Source: Spirodela intermedia
Taxonomy: Eukaryota > Streptophyta > Magnoliopsida > Alismatales > Araceae
DNA: 64,000 nucleotides
Assembly (NCBI GenBank): GCA_902729315.2
Contig: LR746280.1
Coordinates: 129,001 to 193,000, forward strand
Direction: 5' to 3'
Part shown: positions 34,401 to 45,285 of the stretch, piece after piece
Position numbering within the stretch: position 1 is the first letter of the stretch
How the letters are laid out: every line of letters starts with the position of its first letter
The notes under the pieces: model-generated
Databases searched by the model: none
Seen by the model: the letters and a program-made list of their open reading frames with translations, nothing else
What the model was told of the DNA's origin: nothing
Program-made: the position numbers and the translations under genes

Positions 34401-37400
34401 TCAGAATACTAGTGCAAGTGTGACCCCATACTTCGCTCAATTTTCTTCTGCAGCTCAACTTGCATTGATTTTCTCACACACCACAAATTATCCAGATGAA
34501 CCACCTCTTCTTAATCTTAAAAGGTAAGCCCATTATGTAAAAGTTTTTGAGCTTCAATTTAAGTATTTTTAAGTCATTTTCCTATGACGAATTGACTAGA
34601 GAATTCCCCCCTGATCTGCTAGTGACTATATCTGTGCAGTATACGAGGACTTAAACAGGAAGATCTTGCTAAACTAAAAGAAAAACTTCAGCAAGAGGTA
34701 TTCACCCAAGTTCTCCATTTTCTAGTGTTTGATAGATTTGTTAGACTGTTTATTTGGTGTTGTAGAAAGAGGAGAAAATTAGGTTAAAATTCGTAGCCTC
34801 CTCCACTCCTATCTAAATGTAGAGAGCTGGGACCAGTACAAGTTGAGACGTAATATAGGCTTATTGGGCCCAAATTCTAAATGATGCACTATCCCACTAA
34901 CAAGAGATTAGGCCTGTTGGGTTCATATTCTAATTGACTCTTTAGCACTCCGTCAAGCTAGAGTAATTAATTATATCGAGTTTTTCTTTTCCATACCTAA
35001 AACACCTAGGTCGTTACTTTGTAAAGTATGCACAAAACAAGGCATAAATGTTAGAGCTAAAGTCTAAGCTGAAGTTGAGGCATTATATGCCAGAGCTGAA
35101 GCTGGAGTTGCAAACCTCAGAGTAGAAGAGATATTAGTGTTCAAGCTGAAATATAATAGCCAGAATGTTAGAAACAATCATTAAAGTTGGAGGAGATGTC
35201 AGAATTACTAACTGAAAAGTAGAGGCTGGTGACAGAACCGGGTTACGAGATGTAAAACTGAAGCCAAAACTGTATAGTTTGACATAGATGCTGGATTATC
35301 TGATACCGGAGAAACTGGTGCAGTATAGGCTAACATTGAACATGGAATAGCAGACGACGGTGTTGGTGCTGAAGCATTAAAGGCTGGAGTTGAGAAGGGT
35401 TCCATGGTACAATTTTCTCCCTTTTTGTTTCTTGAAGAAGATGACTTACAAGGAAGATGTTAGACATTGGTTAAATTGGAGATTTGGCGGATTCGGTCGG
35501 ACCTGCAATATCATGTATCGTGATGGTCATTGCATGCACTTGGATTGTGAAGTTGTGGTCTCTTGTGGCGGCTCGTGACGCTTGTGCTATGTAGTTGCAG
35601 CTTCCTGCGATGATGCGCATTAAAATTGCAACCATGCATGTCTTGTGGTTTCCTAATCGGTATCTTATAACAGCCAAGCAATAACAGCTTCCCGTGCAAG
35701 GTTCCGACAATGAAAGAGACACCGGAGATCGAGAGAGAGGAAGAAATTATTAGCGACATAGTATCAGTCGAGGTATACAGGTCTAGGTGTGGTTGCCGTC
35801 ATCGCCCTCAGAAAATGGAGAGCTTGAGGCTAGTAGTAGCAACATCAACAGCAACTTGACAAACTTGCGAAATTCTATCCCTAAACTCTGGTACTATGTT
35901 ATAAATAGAAGAAAAAATTAGATTATAATTCGTTATCCCCCTACTCACCCATTTGCATATGGAGAGAGGAGGAACTAATATACCATGAGATCTAATATGG
36001 CGTTAATGGTCGCATATTCAATATTGTTCATTACCGCACTAAGATGAGAGTAGGCCTATTGGGCATGTATTCCATTAGAATCTCTGACTGTGGATGCTAC
36101 GAGTTTTGGATTATTTGGAAAGTTCTTGATGAATAGTGAGAATTAGTTGTTTACCAACGGGGAATATGTGCTCTTATCTCAGTAAGAGCGTTGTACGTAC
36201 TCTCTGTGCGGATAGATGATTCCTTCTTCATTTTTTTCGGAAATAAACATACGGAACGTATACATGTGCATTTCCCTCTGGAAAAAAAATAAAATCTATA
36301 TGCACCGACCCACTTTGGAAAACATTGCAGCTTAAAACGTGTAAATGTTTTCTTGGCCGATTCTCTTGGACTGTGGTGCACTGTCACTCTGAGATGGCAC
36401 GAAATGGGATCAGCCTATAATTTAATCCTCTCGAGACTCAAAATCTTTTGAGTCTATTTGAACTTCAGATTATTTTTTTCTGGGCATTGTTAGCTTACAG
36501 GTCAGCGTAAAAGGGTAAGGCGGATATATACAGGAGAGCAGGAGAGCAGGAGAGCAGGAGAGCAGGAGAGCAGGAGAGCAGGTGTAGGAGAAGTGTTCAC
36601 TTTGATCACCTTGTCGATTCGTAACCTTAGCTGTCTCCTCGAGCTTTCTGTAGGGTGCCTTATTCACTGAAATTCAATGTTGGGTGTAAGTGATCTTGTA
36701 GTTTTCTATCTCATACTCTGTAAATATTGAAATAAAAGGTGGATAAATCTCTCTTACTTTCATATGGTCAAATATTTTTTGTCCGGCATTTCTAAATGCT
36801 TACCTAAGCCCTGCAGGCATCAGAGAATCTTGGGATGGCTATGGTCTACACTCTTGTTACTTCTGCTAAGGAGTGGCTGACAGAAAAATTTGGACAAGAT
36901 GAGACTGTCGAGGATGATGATGAAGATGATTCGGCTAAAGAAGATGTATGGCCCCATCCTCTGAACTTTTTTTTTTTTGGTCCATTTGTTCTGATACATC
37001 TTCTCCGTTAAATTTTTCCATGATTTAATTGCTTAGTTTTTGAAGCACCGATCGAAAAATGTTGTATTGAGTAATAATGAGTTAATCCTCGTCTTCATGC
37101 CTACCACTCTGTTATTTTCCTTGCCTGAGAGATGTATCTTGGATGGTAAACATATGAGATCGTGATGTGCTGGTATGTCTGTGCTAGTCTTCATGGTCGC
37201 TTGATGGGTGTTGAAAAAAGGCGTGTGCTTTCTCGTATTTCACCCCTCGCTAACGGTGCCCCTGTCCCCCATCTCAGATAATTATCCCGCATGGCGAGCC
37301 TGTCACCGTGGAAACGTTCATGGCATGGAGGGAGCGATATGAAGCCGAATTGGCGCTTGAGAGAGCCAAGTAAGGGCCGCCGAGCGTCTGTATGCCATGA

Positions 37401-38109
37401 GGCATCATGAGGTTTCTTAATATAGCAAAAGTTTAGGCCCTGTATGCTATGCGGCATATTTTTGAGGATCGTTCCCTCCCACCCAGCTGAAAGGGTTGCG
37501 CTCCGTTTCCAGGTTGATGCCGGAGTCCGCCCTGGTAGCACCCAAGGAGAAGAGGCTCACGGGCAGACAGTGGTTCGAGAGTGGAAGAGCGGCGACGGTA
37601 ATCTCCTTGCTCCCCTCTGATAACTCGGTGTGGACGTCTTTGTCGGTTTGCTGCATCTCGAGCTGGTTGGTTGAGATGTCCCTGCCCGCCCACCCATCCC
37701 CCCACCCTTTCCTGCGATGGAATCTCTTCCTGATCTAGCCGGATCTTTTGAGCGCTTATTAAATATTTACGCGGGCGGATGAATGCGCTCATCTGTTTGT
37801 TTTTTTCTTACCTTGCTCCAGAAAGGCGCGGTGGCCGTCGCAGAAGGGTCCGAGGAGGAAGAGGAGGAAGATGTTGACTTCGAGGACGACTTCGAGGGTG
37901 GGTCTCCCAGCCCTTTTGTTTTTTGGTTGGCGGTCAATCTATCTCCGCGCTCCTCCTCATGGGTTTTAGCATCCCACGGGTCTCTCCCTCTGACTACTTT
38001 GCTTGTGCGATCGGTGTGGAGTGCAGATGAAGACGACATGCTCGAGCACTACCTGGCGGAGAGGTCGGACCAGTCCTCCGACGGCTCTAGGAGGGGATCC
38101 AGATTCTGA
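31475..38109 (+). CDS. RWD-domain protein, RWDD1/DFRP2 (GIR2)-like
   Basis: RWDD1-type proteins bind and stabilise DRG-family GTPases in translation control. Exons: 31475-31487 (uncertain, MAQS), 32134-32199, 32319-32380, 32804-32837, 33051-33065, 34454-34523, 34640-34697, 36817-36945, 37278-37369, 37513-37597, 37822-37897 and 38027-38109. All phases close, giving 260 aa. The RWD domain starts YTAEQEMEIEALEAILMDEF and includes LALIFSHTTNYPDEPPLL, with the conserved YPDEPP turn. The C-terminal DFRP part reads GEPVTVETFMAWRERYEAEL, then LTGRQWFESGRA, an acidic run and DMLEHYLAERS. Exon 5 is a 15-nt microexon. The first exon was picked by phase and ATG only, and its donor (GTTTGC) is weak. Introns 5 and 7 are long and hold repeats. 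Confidence 0.92.
34759..36090. mobile_element. possible non-autonomous LTR element (TRIM-like) in an intron of the RWD gene
   Basis: Two diverged direct repeats of about 195 bp lie about 1.14 kb apart, at roughly 34759-34955 and 35895-36090. They share the AGAAGAGGAGAAAATTA, AATTCGT, GAGATCTAATATGG/GAGACGTAATATAGG, CACTAA-AAGA and TAGGCCT-TTGGG blocks in the same order. The interior has no retroviral domain. A terminal-repeat retrotransposon in miniature or a LARD-type element is the likeliest origin. Target-site duplications were not established. Confidence 0.5.
36531..36582. repeat. 8-bp minisatellite (CAGGAGAG x 6.5)
   Basis: Perfect head-to-tail copies of CAGGAGAG in intron 7 of the RWD gene. 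No spacers and no cas genes, so this is not a CRISPR array. Confidence 0.95.
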
Positions 38110-38980
38110 GGCCTTCCACTCAGAGTTCCTCATTGGTTCTCAGAGTTCCCTGCATTTAATCCGTCGTTGGTGCGTTGTGGGTTGGGTGGGTGGGTTCGAC
38201 GAAACTTCCCTTCCCAGCTTGTTCCTCGCTCTCGCCTTCTTGCCTCTCGCTTCTTCTGCTGCGTCTTTTCTTTTACCAGAGTAGGCCGATGATGAGATGT
38301 AGCCCGCCTGCCGGACATGCCGCACTATGCCGATATTTACGAGTGGGGATTTGAGCCCCAGATCAAATCGTGGGCAAGTTTCTGATCGATGCGCAGATCA
38401 AGAGGTGGGCTGGATACGGGCAGGCAAGTCCTGTTCGAGCCCCTGCGACTGAAAACCGCCGGTACGCGCGCCCATCGATTTAGAGAGAGAGAGAGAGACG
38501 GCAACTAACGGGCATTAGATTATATTATACATAGCAGGCGTGGGAGTGTGCATATAAGAAGAGCCACGTATAACATGGGCGCGCGCTCGTATTTCCCAGC
38601 GCGTCGTTGTCGGAGTAGGTCTGTTTGGACTGAATCGGCGGCAGGAGTCAGCGTCGGTTGCTTCTCTCGGTGATTTCTGCCGATAAAATATGTCAACCCC
38701 CAGATATTTATCACCCTACGAAGGGAAGACTTGACCATTTGTCGGTGGGGGAAGTGTACGCGACGAAGAGACCCGAGTTCTCTTCACCGGCTCTGTTGAC
38801 CCCGGGGGGTTGTTGGAACAACTCGAGGCTCCCCATGCGGCCAGACAACTTCTCATCTTGGTCATGTGACCACCTGCCAGCCTAGCTGCAGACTGTAGCG
38901 GGCGTGGGAGGCTGCTATGTATTTCCCCACGCGGGCCATGTGCATGATTCCTCTCGTTTCGCAACTCTACATCTGTCATC

Positions 38981-39028
<48 letters not shown>

Positions 39029-39837
39029 ATAGATGGATCACCCGATGAGGTTGGTGAGGAATTCCCATGATCTGGCGAAGAGGCTGCATAAACTGCATGA
39101 GCCGCGAGATCGCGTGTCGATCGACATTGACCCATTCACTAGGTGAGCCGACATCACGGCGCCCCCTTGCAGGCATTACGGCGATCTTCGGTTGGGCCCA
39201 CATGATTAGTGCCCTAATTGGCAACCCGCATACGTGGGATGCCGGCACCGGAGACCGTTTAGTTACCAGGAAACGCCACGAGGACGAGTCGACGCCAACG
39301 CAACCGCGTGATTAATTAGTGCAGCCGTAAGCTGCATGCGTACAAATCCTGCTAATCTCGCTATGCTTGATGGCGACGCGGTTGGCTCTTTAAGGGCCGA
39401 CCAACATGAATGGACACCCCATCCTCCCGCTCGAGCTAAAAAAAGGGGACATATTTTCTCTGGTTTTTCTCTCTCCATCGGACGCTCGAAGGACATGGAC
39501 GTCCCCCGGAAGACTTACAACGAAGCCCGTGAGGTCAACGGGGTGACTGAGGGGACGGACAGATCAGCAATGCCGCTGCAGGTTAGAGCCTCCTCGTCGG
39601 ATCGACGTGGCGTCGATATCTATATCCGGGGGGCGGTGGCACCAGCTGTGAGACTTCCGCACCTTACATAAAGGTATCCCCCCTTCCCCCGACTGTCCAG
39701 AGCACACATTCCCATTTGCCGTCCATCTCTCTCTCTCTCGCTCTCTGATACAGAGCATCGTCTGGGTCTACCCTTGTTCCGTACTAGGAAGGAACTCCGG
39801 TGTTGCTGGCTGCACAAAAGGGCAGGAGGTGAGAGAG
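38110..39837. other. intergenic between the RWD gene and the glyoxalase gene
   Basis: 3' flank of the RWD gene and promoter of the glyoxalase gene, both on the plus strand. It holds (GA)n runs at about 38480-38497 and 38982-39023 and a (CT)n run near 39727-39745. A 37-codon frame at 39033-39146 begins right after the GA run but shows no family resemblance. Confidence 0.4.
38982..39023. repeat. (GA)n microsatellite
   Basis: About 20 GA units, interrupted once near its right end by an extra G. Confidence 0.9.
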
Positions 39838-40656
39838 ATGGAGAGCACAAGAGCCGGGGGCTCACTGAGACTGTCATCCCTCAATCACATATCCGTCGTC
39901 TGCAGATCGGTGGAGAAGTCGCTCGACTTCTACCAGAACGTCCTCGGCTTCATCCCCATCCGGCGTCCCCAGTCCTTGAAATTCGAGGGCGCATGGTACG
40001 TCCCGACGCTCGGCGAAGCGCCGAGGAGGGCTCCTGCCATCTCCTCTTTGCTCACCATCCATATCCGTGAGCCATTCATTCATTATGTTGCACGGCCGTT
40101 GATTAGCTTCGTGGGAATAAACGAATCCGCAGGCTGTTCAACTACGGCATCGGAATCCACCTGCTGCAGTCGGAGGATCCGGCGAGCATTCCGGAGAGGC
40201 GAGAGATCAACCCCAAGGATGACCACATCTCCTTCCAGGTACGACTGCCCCGCTGCGCGCTGAGAGAGGTTCCTCCGATTCCCTCGCCGGCGTCACTCAC
40301 TCACTCTCTTCCGCGGTGCGCAGTGCGAGAGCATGGCGGCGGTGGAGGAGAAGCTGGGGGAGATGGGGATCCGCTTCGTCCAGAGGACCGTCGAGGAGGG
40401 TGGCATCTCCGTCGACCAGCTCTTCTTCCACGACCCCGACGGTTCCATGATCGAGATCTGCAACTGCGACGCCCTCCCCGTCGTCCCTCTCCCCGGCAGT
40501 GAGCCCATCTGGGTCTGCAAACGCACCACCGCCACCGCCAGCCTCCTTCATCCGCCGCCGCAGCAATCGCCGCAGTGCCTTCCCTCCGCCGCCGGCCACT
40601 TGGGCGACGCCTACCCTGTGTACGTCGAGGGCGACTCCTATGCGTCTCGTTTGTAG
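39838..40656 (+). CDS. glyoxalase I-like (VOC superfamily) protein, GLYI4/7 type
   Basis: Three exons, 39838-39995, 40133-40238 and 40324-40656, joined in phases 2 and 0 to 198 aa. The VOC fold is evident: LNHISVVCRSVEKSLDFYQN, VLGFIPIRRP, LFNYGIGIHLLQSEDP, NPKDDHISFQCESM, QLFFHDPDGSMIEICNCD. Candidate metal ligands H17, H84 and E132 are present in the expected strands. However, plant proteins of this subgroup are often considered inactive or divergent as methylglyoxal glyoxalases, so catalysis is uncertain. The last ~60 residues (after LPVVPLPG) are a Pro/Gln-rich tail. Remembered Arabidopsis relatives are At1g80160 and At1g15380. The ATG was preferred over an in-frame upstream GTG. Confidence 0.93.
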
Positions 40657-40969
40657 ATGAAGAGAGATCCTGCCTTCTATGTTGTTATGCACCGCCGCCA
40701 ACTGGAGAGATCACCACCGATCACTGTCTGAATTTCGTCTGGTTCCACCGGTGGCGCCGTCAGGCGATGCCAGGTGTCACACCCTTGTCCTCAGCAAGGA
40801 TATTATGGCTCATATCCGCAGCTGGGCCTAAAGGCCCACTTAGTGGACGGAGTGAGTGGGAAAGGACGCCGTCGTTTTCTCTTATGATATGTTGAGGGTT
40901 GAGGGAGGGGCATACTTGTATCCTCATTTGAAGTTGCATGGTTCTTGCATGGTTTACTGTTATTCACGT

Positions 40970-41004
<35 letters not shown>

Positions 41005-41154
41005 CGCTCACTCGCTCGATCATGCTGGGAGAAATTGGCTGAACTCGGAATTGCAGTGAGTTTGATTCTGTTCTTTCTTCTTCCAGGTATGGTTCATCCA
41101 AAGTGTCGCTTCCTTGTGTTGATTCGATCCAACAGATATTATCCGCCCCACCAA

Positions 41155-41194
<40 letters not shown>

Positions 41195-42039
41195 CAGAGA
41201 GACAAAGAGAGACAGAGACGGAGAGAGAGAGAGAGAAAGAGAATCGGCGGAGGCAGAAGATATTTCCGTGTTTTAGCGGCTACTTCTTCGTCATTCCAAT
41301 GCCTATGATTCACCAACGCGTGAGGGTCGGCGATGGCATCATTCAGTAAATAGATTATGTCGGGCGGTGGGCAGACATCGTTTCCGTTGTAAATTCGGAT
41401 GTATACAAGTAACAGAAAAATGACAACCAGCAATAATAACCAACCATAACGATGATAAATAAACTCTGTTATGATGAATATTGATTCAGATCGTTTTCAA
41501 GAATTCAGCCAATGTTATTTTCACCGCCGTGCACTCTTTGACTATCAGTTCCTCACCTCTCAGCGGTCGTCGATCTCTCTTGGTGTTCTTCCAAGAACAG
41601 CTGACCACCGATTTCCTCCGCTGTTTTGTCAGAGAACAACCAAGCCCCTTCTTCAGATATCTCTTAGAGCAGCTTGTCTCCAGCTAATCAATCTCCTTCG
41701 TGATACTTACAAGAGGAGACGGTCAAATCTGCCGGTAAGAGAGGGGAGAGGGAGAGGGATCCACCATGAAGAAAGCACGCAAGAAAAGGACGTTGTCTTG
41801 TCACTCTCCGATCCTCCGGGCCCACATCGCACTCGGCAGAAGAATTTGTTCGTCCCCGGCGACGAGGAACGACAACGCAGATCGTCAATTCGGCAGCGGA
41901 GGAACTGCTACAGCTCCGCCTTGCTTGGCCCCCTGCCGGCATCTACACCTACTTTTTCTACAGAAAACGAGGTGGTCATTTTCTACACCTGACAGGAGGC
42001 CAAATCAATTCCCAAGACCTTCATCACTCATCCCGAGAG
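40657..42039. other. intergenic, repeat-rich 3' flank of the glyoxalase gene
   Basis: Contains a (CT)n run at about 40972-41000 and an imperfect (GA)n/(GACA)n tract at about 41155-41241. No coding exon was recognised. The long open frames across the repeats are artefacts of Ser/Leu or Arg/Glu repetition. Confidence 0.45.
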
Positions 42040-42303
42040 CTGTAGATTGAGCTTATGGTCCACGACACCAAGGCCCAATCAACAACGGCCCTTTACAAAC
42101 AGTTGCACTTTCCTGAATTAGTTTGTAAAAATAAACGGCAATCTTGCCGCAACCCCAATCTACACTATAAATAATACCTAGATCTACACATCACTTACAT
42201 AATTTTATCAATACAATCTCTCATTTTCTGTTTCACCTTCACGATCATATGATCGCTCTCTTATATTTTTTATTCTTCTTTCTTTTCTCTTCTACTCTTC
42301 CCA
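42040..42303 (+). repeat. 5' LTR of the copia element (5'-truncated)
   Basis: Direct repeat of 44785-45025. It ends ...TTCCCA just before the PBS-like TGGTGTTAGAGCG. Confidence 0.8.
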
Positions 42304-44693
42304 CGTGGTGTTAGAGCGAGGTTTGCACATGAAATTCGAAGAGATGGCGCTAGCAACAAAGGTAGCGTCCCTTCTTTCCATAAAGCTGAATTCAAGATTT
42401 TATATTTTATGGAAAACCCAGCTGCTGTCAATCCTCAAAAGCTGAATGATGTATTTGATTGATGGATCGATAACGGCACCACCACCTATAATCATCAATA
42501 GTGAAGGTGAATCAATTTCAGATCCAAAGTATATAACTTGGTATCATGATGATCAATTCGTTTTGCCATAGATCTGTTCTTTAGTTAGTAAGCATGTGTT
42601 GTCAAAAGTCATCGGCTATAACACTTCTTAAGAAGTTTGGGATATTCTTGCTGGTAGTTTTGCATCCAGCAACAAATCAAGAATTCTTGAATTAACTAAA
42701 AATCTACATCAAATTTAGCGAGAAAATCTTTCACCTCAAGAATATGTTCAATCCGTCAAGAATGTGACTAATGAACTTGCTTCAGCAGAAAAAATAGTTG
42801 ATGAACATGAGATTTTTATTACAATTTTGAGAGGTCTAGGACTTAGTTACTAAAGATTTGTATTGATGATGACATCAAAAACAGAGTCAATGACAATAGA
42901 CGAAATTGATGAATCAACTTACTACTCATGATACTATTATGGCACAGTTCTTGAAAACACAAGAAATATATCAAGAATCCCCATCGGTCTTCTTTACTCA
43001 TAATATTTCATGCGAAAATAGAGACAGTACATATAGGCTAAGAAGAAGACCACAAAATTATGTCAACTATAGAGGTTGATCTCAATATGATAGAGGAACG
43101 GGAAGATATCATCAAAGATCATCACACTGACAACTATGTCATCACGTCGGCCACTGAGTATGTCAACTATGAGAGAGTTTAATAGAAACTTTGCTGGTGG
43201 ATATCAAAGCCAGAACCAATATGCAAATCCGCAAGCATTCAATGCAATGTACAATCCATATCAGTAGAATGTTGAACATGTCCATGTCTCTGCATCTTGG
43301 TATTCAGATAATAGAGCAAAACATCATGTTTTCCCAGATACAATAGGTTTTGTAGAATCCTCATTCTACAATGAACTTGACAAGTTCCACATCAACAATG
43401 GTGCAGGTTTGAAAATAAAATCACAAAGATTACTAAAAATTAATATAGCTTCTTACCCATTACATTTTAAAAACATTATTCATGTCCTTGAAATAATTAG
43501 AACATTCACAAGGTTGTTCATGATAATTCTCTACAACATTCACCACCAAGGGATGATGCAGTAGTATATCAAAATTGTCAAAAATTAAATAATGAACAAC
43601 CAAAAAATCAATTCTTCATTACCTCACACAATAATTCAGCCAATTAGGATCAAATTATCAATATCCAACATGATGCTTTGGTAGATGTACAAGATATAGC
43701 AACTACTACTCACTATCATAATGACTGCTCGCCACCTTCATCAGAATTCAGAACGGTCGAAGAGCTTTATGATTTACATATAAAAATTGAATCTTAATAT
43801 GAAGCCAATCATATAGTAAGTTATCATCTATTTCTCACTACAGAATCCACACTAGTTGAATCGGTCACTTGTATAAAGTACTATTAAACAACATGACATG
43901 GTCATTAGTTCCACAACAAAATATTATTGGGTGCAGATGGGTGTATTGAATTAAATAAAATTCAGATGGTACAATTGATAGATTTAAAGCTCAATTACTT
44001 ATTAAAGGATTCAAGCAGCAATATGGTATTAACGTTAAAGAAACCTTTATTTTCATCGTAAAAATCACAACAATCAAACTAATTACAATTTTTATGAATA
44101 ACCGTCGACTCATTCAATAGTTGGATGTATCTAATATATTCCTTCATAATCAACTTGAAGCAAATGTATACATGGAACAACTAAAGAAGGATTTGTGCAT
44201 CCAAAATCTTCAAATTATAGTTGTCATTTATACATAATTTGAATATTAACACATCTCATTACCTATGTGAGTTGGGTAAAATATTCAAATTATGAATTAC
44301 CTGACTCACTAACTACTTATGTGCCATCAATCTTACAAGAACTAATAATAACACATCTCTTTACTACAAAGATCATCACTTATTTTACTCTTTTGTAGTA
44401 AATTAGATTCCAACCCAAACAAACTACTGGTATGGTGTGACAACATTGGAGCCACCTATTTGGCTAAGAATTTAATTTTTCATGCACATATGAAACACAT
44501 TGAGATTGATTTTCACTTTGTGTGAGAGGAAAGGTTATGAAGAATTAACTTCAAATTTCATTCACCTTGAGCAAAGATCAAGTTGCAAACTTACTAACAA
44601 AGGTATTACCAAAGGTACGATTTCTTGACTTAAAGGGCAAGCTCAATGTGGCTCCTACCTTGAGATTGAGAGGGGGGGGGGGAGGGGGGGGGG

Positions 44694-45025
44694 TGAAGGA
44701 TATGACCATATGTATAATGGTTTCTAAAGAAACTGTTGCAGTCTGAGCTGCCTCAACAAGAATGAGCCTTATGAAGACTAATCAGAGCTTAGGGTCCACA
44801 ACACCGATCAACAGTGGTCCTTTACAAATCGTTGCACTTTCCTGAATCTACGTTATAAACGACAATCTGGCCGCAACCCCAATCTACGTTATAACTACCA
44901 CTTAGATCTACACATCACTTTCACAATTTTATCAATACAATCTTTCATTTTCTGTTTCTCCTTCACGATCATATGATCACTCTCTTCTATTCTTGATTCT
45001 TCTTTTCTCTTCAACTCTTCTCGCA
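44694..45025 (+). repeat. 3' LTR of the copia element
   Basis: Begins TGAAGG right after a G-rich polypurine tract and ends ...TCTCGCA. Its last ~240 bp match the 5' LTR. Clear divergence between the two LTRs indicates an old insertion. Confidence 0.8.
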
Positions 45026-45285
45026 AGTTGACATCGATATTACCCACAAGCAATCGATATATCACCAATTATTCATCACATTCCAGAAGAAAACACACAC
45101 CGTGAATTATTTAATAAATAATAAGGGGATGAAGTAAGGGAAGAAGGCACTCCTGATCCGTCTTCTTCTAATGAACTGTCTTCTCTCGTCCCTGCGGCAG
45201 CTGTCCGTCACTATTTACAAGTGCACCGGCAGTCGCTGGCTGGTGTGGTGGCGGTCTTCCTCCGAGGGGAGAGATGGGTGATCAG
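45026..45285. other. 3' flank of the CESA gene
   Basis: Short stretch between the copia 3' LTR and the CESA stop codon. It should contain the CESA 3' UTR and polyadenylation region, so the element sits very close to, or within, the transcribed end of the gene. Confidence 0.4.

Larger units (their letters stand above)
42040..45025 (+). mobile_element. decayed Ty1/copia LTR retrotransposon (deletion derivative)
   Basis: The 3' LTR is about 44694-45025 (TG...CA). The 5' LTR is recognisable from about 42040 to 42303, with its first ~95 bp missing or diverged. Both share CAATCTAC-TATAA, TAGATCTACACATCACTT and CACGATCATATGATC. A primer-binding site TGGTGTTAGAGCG follows at 42306. Gag traces (EVWDILAGSFASSNKSRI, SPQEYVQSVKN) lie at 42630-42860. 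RT traces (NSDGTIDRFKAQLLIKGF, QLDVSNIFLHNQLEANVYME) lie at 43960-44190. RNase H traces ([27 protein letters not shown]) lie at 44430-44520. The polypurine tract (a G run) ends at 44693. Many stops and frameshifts and a total of only ~2.4 kb inside mean protease, integrase and much of RT are deleted. It is inactive. Confidence 0.9.

Noticed and set aside
36531-36582. Regular short repeats resembling an array
   Set aside because: Units of 8 bp are contiguous with no spacers; this is a minisatellite, and CRISPR is not expected in a plant nuclear genome.
39033-39146. 37-codon plus-strand frame starting MDHPMRLVRNSHDLAKRL
   Set aside because: It follows a GA microsatellite and has no resemblance to a known peptide; length is within chance expectation.
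40945-41433. Long frames on both strands over CT and GA tracts
   Set aside because: They exist only because dinucleotide repeats lack stops in several frames (Ser-Leu or Arg-Glu runs).
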